A DNA stretch of 16,567 nt from NCBI GenBank assembly GCA_047629355.1, contig JBLHWU010000150.1, positions 1-16,567 on the forward strand. Direction: 5' to 3'. This document shows positions 14,053 to 16,567 of this stretch, piece after piece. Source of the DNA: CAYUNA01 sp047629355 (GTDB lineage: Bacteria; Bacteroidota; Bacteroidia; Chitinophagales; Saprospiraceae). The notes beneath the pieces were generated by a model. It was not told the origin of the DNA and ran no database searches. It worked only from the letters and a program-made list of their open reading frames with translations. Position numbers and translations under genes: made by a program. Numbering within the stretch: the first letter of the stretch is position 1; every line of letters starts with the position of its first letter.

Positions 14053-15186
14053 ATGATTTTTTCAATTTTACTGATTACGATAACCTGCTTGATTATTTGG
14101 CGAGCAAGTGATGGATTTGAAGCGGCATCTGAGTATCTTGGTCGAAATTTGAACGATGGTGTTCGGGGCGCGACTATCAATGCGGTTGGTAGTTCTATGC
14201 CGGAGTTATTCACAACTTTCTGGTTTCTGTTTGCCTTAATGGACAAAGACGGCTTTGCGAGTGGAATTGGAACGACGGCAGGAAGTGCGATTTTTAATGG
14301 GATGATTATTCCTGCAGTAGTGATTTTCGCGGTGATTGGCTATGGTTTAGCTAAAGATATTACGGTTTCCAAAAAGGTGATTTTACGGGATGGTTTGTCG
14401 TTGATTGCAGCGGAATTTATTCTGATTCTGCTAATTAGCGGCGACATCTTGCATTGGTGGCATGGGCTGATTTTAATGGGGGTTTATGCTATTTATGTCA
14501 TCCTTATGTTGACGACGATGAGCGTAAATGAGGAGGTAGAAGAAAAAGAAGAAGATAATGATGAAGATAACGATAATGACGACGATAGCTCATTTTTAAA
14601 AAACTTGTTGACTTTGAATTTAGAACCTATTTTTGTTAAGAATAAAATAACGACGGGTAGCGCATGGGCGATGTTGTTGACGACCATGGGAATTATTGGC
14701 GGTGCTTGTGCTTTATTGGTGTATTCTTGCGAAAATTTAGCTATTGGCATGGGCATTCAGACTTACTTTGTGGCGGTGATTATTGCATCAGCTGCGACGA
14801 GTGTGCCTGACACGATTTTGTCTTACCGTGATGCCATGGCGGGTGAATATGATGATGCGGTAGCGAATGCTTTGGGAAGCAATATTTTTGATATTTGTTT
14901 TGCTTTGGGTTTTCCATTGTTCGTATTTACGATGATGTATGGCTCGATTCAGCTGTCACCTGAAACGGTTGAAAATATTACAGAATTGCGGGGATTGCTT
15001 TTAGTTTTAACAATAGTTGCCTTCTTTATCTACTATTTTGGCGATAATATGGGACGCATTAAAGCGGTATTATTGTTGCTAATTTACGTTGGATTTACAG
15101 CATTTATTTTGGCGAAAGCTTACGAGATGCAGTGGGCTTTGAATTTTGGCGATTTGTTGAGAGGTTGGATGAGTGTGATTTTTTAG
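14053..15186 (+). CDS. CaCA-family sodium/calcium antiporter
   Basis: This 377-aa polytopic inner-membrane protein has the two inverted alpha-repeats of the Ca2+/cation antiporter family. Alpha-1 is at 39-55 (GATINAVGSSMPELFTT, with E51). Alpha-2 is at 241-280 (IIASAATSVPDTILSYRDA...NALGSNIFD, with D253). The pair of a glutamate in alpha-1 and an aspartate in alpha-2 is the arrangement seen in the NCKX branch, whereas many bacterial and NCX members have glutamate in both. Between the halves lies a highly acidic cytoplasmic-type loop: 14 of residues 159-178 are Asp or Glu. The likely role is Ca2+ or other cation exchange against Na+ or H+; ion specificity cannot be read from sequence alone. 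The length fits YrbG-like bacterial exchangers. The gene stands alone next to insertion-sequence debris; no clear promoter was found and the ATG at 14053 fits the first membrane helix. Confidence 0.88.
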   Translation: MIFSILLITITCLIIWRASDGFEAASEYLGRNLNDGVRGATINAVGSSMPELFTTFWFLFALMDKDGFASGIGTTAGSAIFNGMIIPAVVIFAVIGYGLAKDITVSKKVILRDGLSLIAAEFILILLISGDILHWWHGLILMGVYAIYVILMLTTMSVNEEVEEKEEDNDEDNDNDDDSSFLKNLLTLNLEPIFVKNKITTGSAWAMLLTTMGIIGGACALLVYSCENLAIGMGIQTYFVAVIIASAATSVPDTILSYRDAMAGEYDDAVANALGSNIFDICFALGFPLFVFTMMYGSIQLSPETVENITELRGLLLVLTIVAFFIYYFGDNMGRIKAVLLLLIYVGFTAFILAKAYEMQWALNFGDLLRGWMSVIF

Positions 15187-15269
15187 GAGTCAATATTTGA
15201 TTTTTTTGGTTCTTGGACAAATCCCGTGATATCCAATAAAGCTTGGAGCTTCTTCGAAAGCTATGGTGA

Positions 15270-15548
15270 CTACACAAATCGCGAAATAAAAGTTCTTTGA
15301 CAAGTTTGCTATATTACTGGATGGCAAAATCAAAAAGTGAATTAGGAGATACTGGTTTAGAACGCGTACAGGTTTTATTGTTAGTGGCAATGAGTCAAGA
15401 ACTCACAGTTGTCCTACGTCAATTGAGTAAAGGCAAGACAGAAGAAGTTGCGTTTCATCGCTTTATAAATAACTCTAAAGTTACTCCTGAGGGACTTGTG
15501 AATTATTATTATCAAACGGTTCCTAAATCGCTAAGTAAAAGAACTTAA
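15270..15548 (+). pseudogene. IS4-like transposase N-terminal fragment
   Basis: An open frame of 92 codons encodes only the N-terminal domain of an IS4/Tn5-like transposase. Evidence is ELGDTGLERVQVL, then LSKGKTEEVAFHRFINNSKVTPEGLVNYYYQ, which follows the family pattern LGD..L..R.........E..AF.RF..N.KVT. An ATG lies at 15321 and an alternative TTG at 15297. The frame ends at TAA 15546-15548, before any catalytic DDE region, and no continuation is seen on the plus strand further on. It is a remnant, probably cut by later insertion events including the adjacent ISAzo13-type element. Recognition rests on pattern memory and is moderate. Confidence 0.55.
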
Positions 15549-15561
15549 ATAAGTTAGACCA

Positions 15562-16459
15562 TTATGGTAAAACCGTATATGAGAACTTAGATAGCTCAGG
15601 GTGTCTCAAAATTCTCTTTTCGCCAATGTCTTCTTTATTAGAAGGTTGTTTGAGCGGATACATTTTTTTGACAACTCTGACCACTGTAGTTAATCCTTTA
15701 GAGTGCGAAGTTTTCGATATGAGTTCTTCAACTTGTTCTAAGTCGGTTAAGATAGTATTTTTGATGGTTCTTTGTACATGTGAAAAAAGCTGCCTTTCAA
15801 TTGGATTGTACTTAGAACAGTAGGGTGGATAATGTGCTACTATTATTTTAAGTCCTATTTCCGAAGCTAATTTTTGTAAAAGTACTTTGAATAAATGATG
15901 TCTGTAACCGTTGGCACCGCCACAATCACACAAGAGCAACAAATGAGTAGCATCTTGATAGTGAAACTGTCCATAAGTGCGCCACCACCAGCGTAGATTA
16001 TCAATGATGAAAGCAGCCGTTTCATGGGTGTCACCAATAGTGATGTAACCTTTCATAAGTTTACAATCAAAGATGCCGTGTGGAATAGCTTTCCCCGTGG
16101 CTAAATGACTGTAGTCAAATGAATAAACCTTTGGAACACCTCCAGGATAAGCCATAACAGCTTCATTTCGAGTCAGTTGCCCCAATCGTTCTTTTTTTTT
16201 TAGTATCAATACTCAAAGCGGGATTGTTGCCCATACTCTCGAAGAGTAATCTCAGACAATTAACAATTTCAAATTGTTCTGCTCGATGTTTGCTCACTCC
16301 AGTTGATATACATTTTAAAGGCTTACGTTTGACATATCCGCCCGCTTTTAAGATGCGTTTGATACAACCGTGGGATATGGTTACACGATGCGTTTTTTTC
16401 AAAAAAAGAGCAATGTCTTTAGGACGTAATGAAGTCCATTTGACCAAAGGGTCGTAGGA
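15562..16459 (-). pseudogene. ISAzo13-family transposase, frameshifted and N-terminally incomplete
   Basis: Two overlapping minus-strand frames together encode most of an ISAzo13-type DDE transposase. The upstream frame (from 16459 down to about 16192) contains DPLVKWTSLRPKDIALFLKK, ILKAGGYVKRKPLK and the first catalytic aspartate in ALSIDTKKK. The second frame continues with ERLGQLTRNE, SFDYSHLATGKAIPHGIFD, the second aspartate in LLCDCGGANGYRHHLFKVLLQKL and the catalytic glutamate in AHYPPYCSKYNPIERQLFSHV, ending normally at FSYTVLP. The switch falls on a run of ten A residues (16192-16201); reading nine would join the frames, so a +1 shift, transcript slippage or an indel is needed. Upstream of DPLVKW there is an in-frame TAA (16460-16462), and the usual N-terminal helix-turn-helix region of about 70-90 residues is absent or unrecognisable. 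It is most likely inactive. Confidence 0.8.
16192..16201 (-). other. A10 homopolymer at the transposase frame switch
   Basis: On the coding strand, ten consecutive A residues follow GATACT in the codons for I-D-T-K-K-K. The downstream transposase frame is reached if one A is skipped. Runs of this length are known substrates for RNA polymerase slippage and are also common sites of sequencing error. Confidence 0.7.
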
Positions 16460-16567
16460 TTAAAGTCTTTCCATATCTTGTAAAGATTGGTGCTTTTGAT
16501 TCCAAAACTGGTCAATATACTGTTCAAGGTATGTAAGCCAAAGAACTCTCCAATTAACATCACTTCT
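16399..16567 (-). other. Unidentified open frames at the window edge
   Basis: A minus-strand ATG at 16560 opens a 53-codon frame ending at TGA 16399-16401. It starts MLIGEFFGLHTLNSILTSFG and continues IKSTNLYKIWKDF, and has no recognisable family. A second frame, in phase with the transposase fragment, is open from the window edge to TAA at 16460-16462 (LWLTYLEQYIDQFWNQKHQ). Either could be the truncated end of another insertion-sequence gene or the decayed N-terminus of the ISAzo13-type transposase. Both are partly cut by the window edge, and neither is assigned. Confidence 0.3.

Overview
The window looks like chromosomal DNA of a free-living Bacteroidota, most likely Saprospiria/Saprospiraceae-like. 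The evidence is AT-rich intergenic DNA, two secreted proteins with type IX secretion (T9SS) type A C-terminal sorting domains, SprB-type repeats, a PorE-like TPR/PD40/OmpA protein, a BT_3928-type DoxX membrane protein, and promoters of the Bacteroidota form TTTG-N(17-23)-TAnnTTTG. The lineage is inferred from protein families only; there is no rRNA gene in the window.

Layout. 1-568: non-coding, with a nested palindromic repeat element at 337-549. 569-2251 (-): secreted multidomain SprB-repeat protein with T9SS tail. 2657-3904 (+): geranylgeranyl-reductase-type FAD oxidoreductase. 3964-5595 (-): BT_3928-type DoxX/MauE membrane protein, convergent with the previous gene across a hairpin. 5958-6650 (+): DUF2461 protein. 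6834-8222 (-): class C beta-lactamase-like serine hydrolase with T9SS tail. 8365-9951 (+): lipoprotein-like CxxCH protein with FG-GAP/VCBS repeats, divergent from the hydrolase. 10116-10949 (+): 2OG-Fe(II) oxygenase. 10950-11563: gene-free, holding a hairpin, a 16-bp palindrome and a MITE-like element (11401-11551). 11564-13555 (-): PorE-like OmpA protein. 14053-15186 (+): CaCA-family cation antiporter. 15190-16567: insertion-sequence debris, namely an N-terminal IS4-like transposase fragment (+) and a frameshifted, N-terminally incomplete ISAzo13-family transposase (-).

The genes are mostly single-gene units on alternating strands, so there is no evident operon. The common theme is the cell envelope and surface: two probable T9SS cargos, a PorE-like periplasmic/outer-membrane protein, a probable lipoprotein and two inner-membrane proteins. 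I see no defence locus, CRISPR array, biosynthetic cluster, tRNA or rRNA.

The most unusual layer is intergenic. Nearly every gap holds a different palindromic or inverted-repeat element. These include a MITE with 19-bp ends and 7-bp flanking repeats, two related nested hairpins upstream of the oxidoreductase and oxygenase genes, and two inverted repeats interleaved in pseudoknot order between divergent promoters. These repeats, rather than a protein system, are the candidates for something undescribed.
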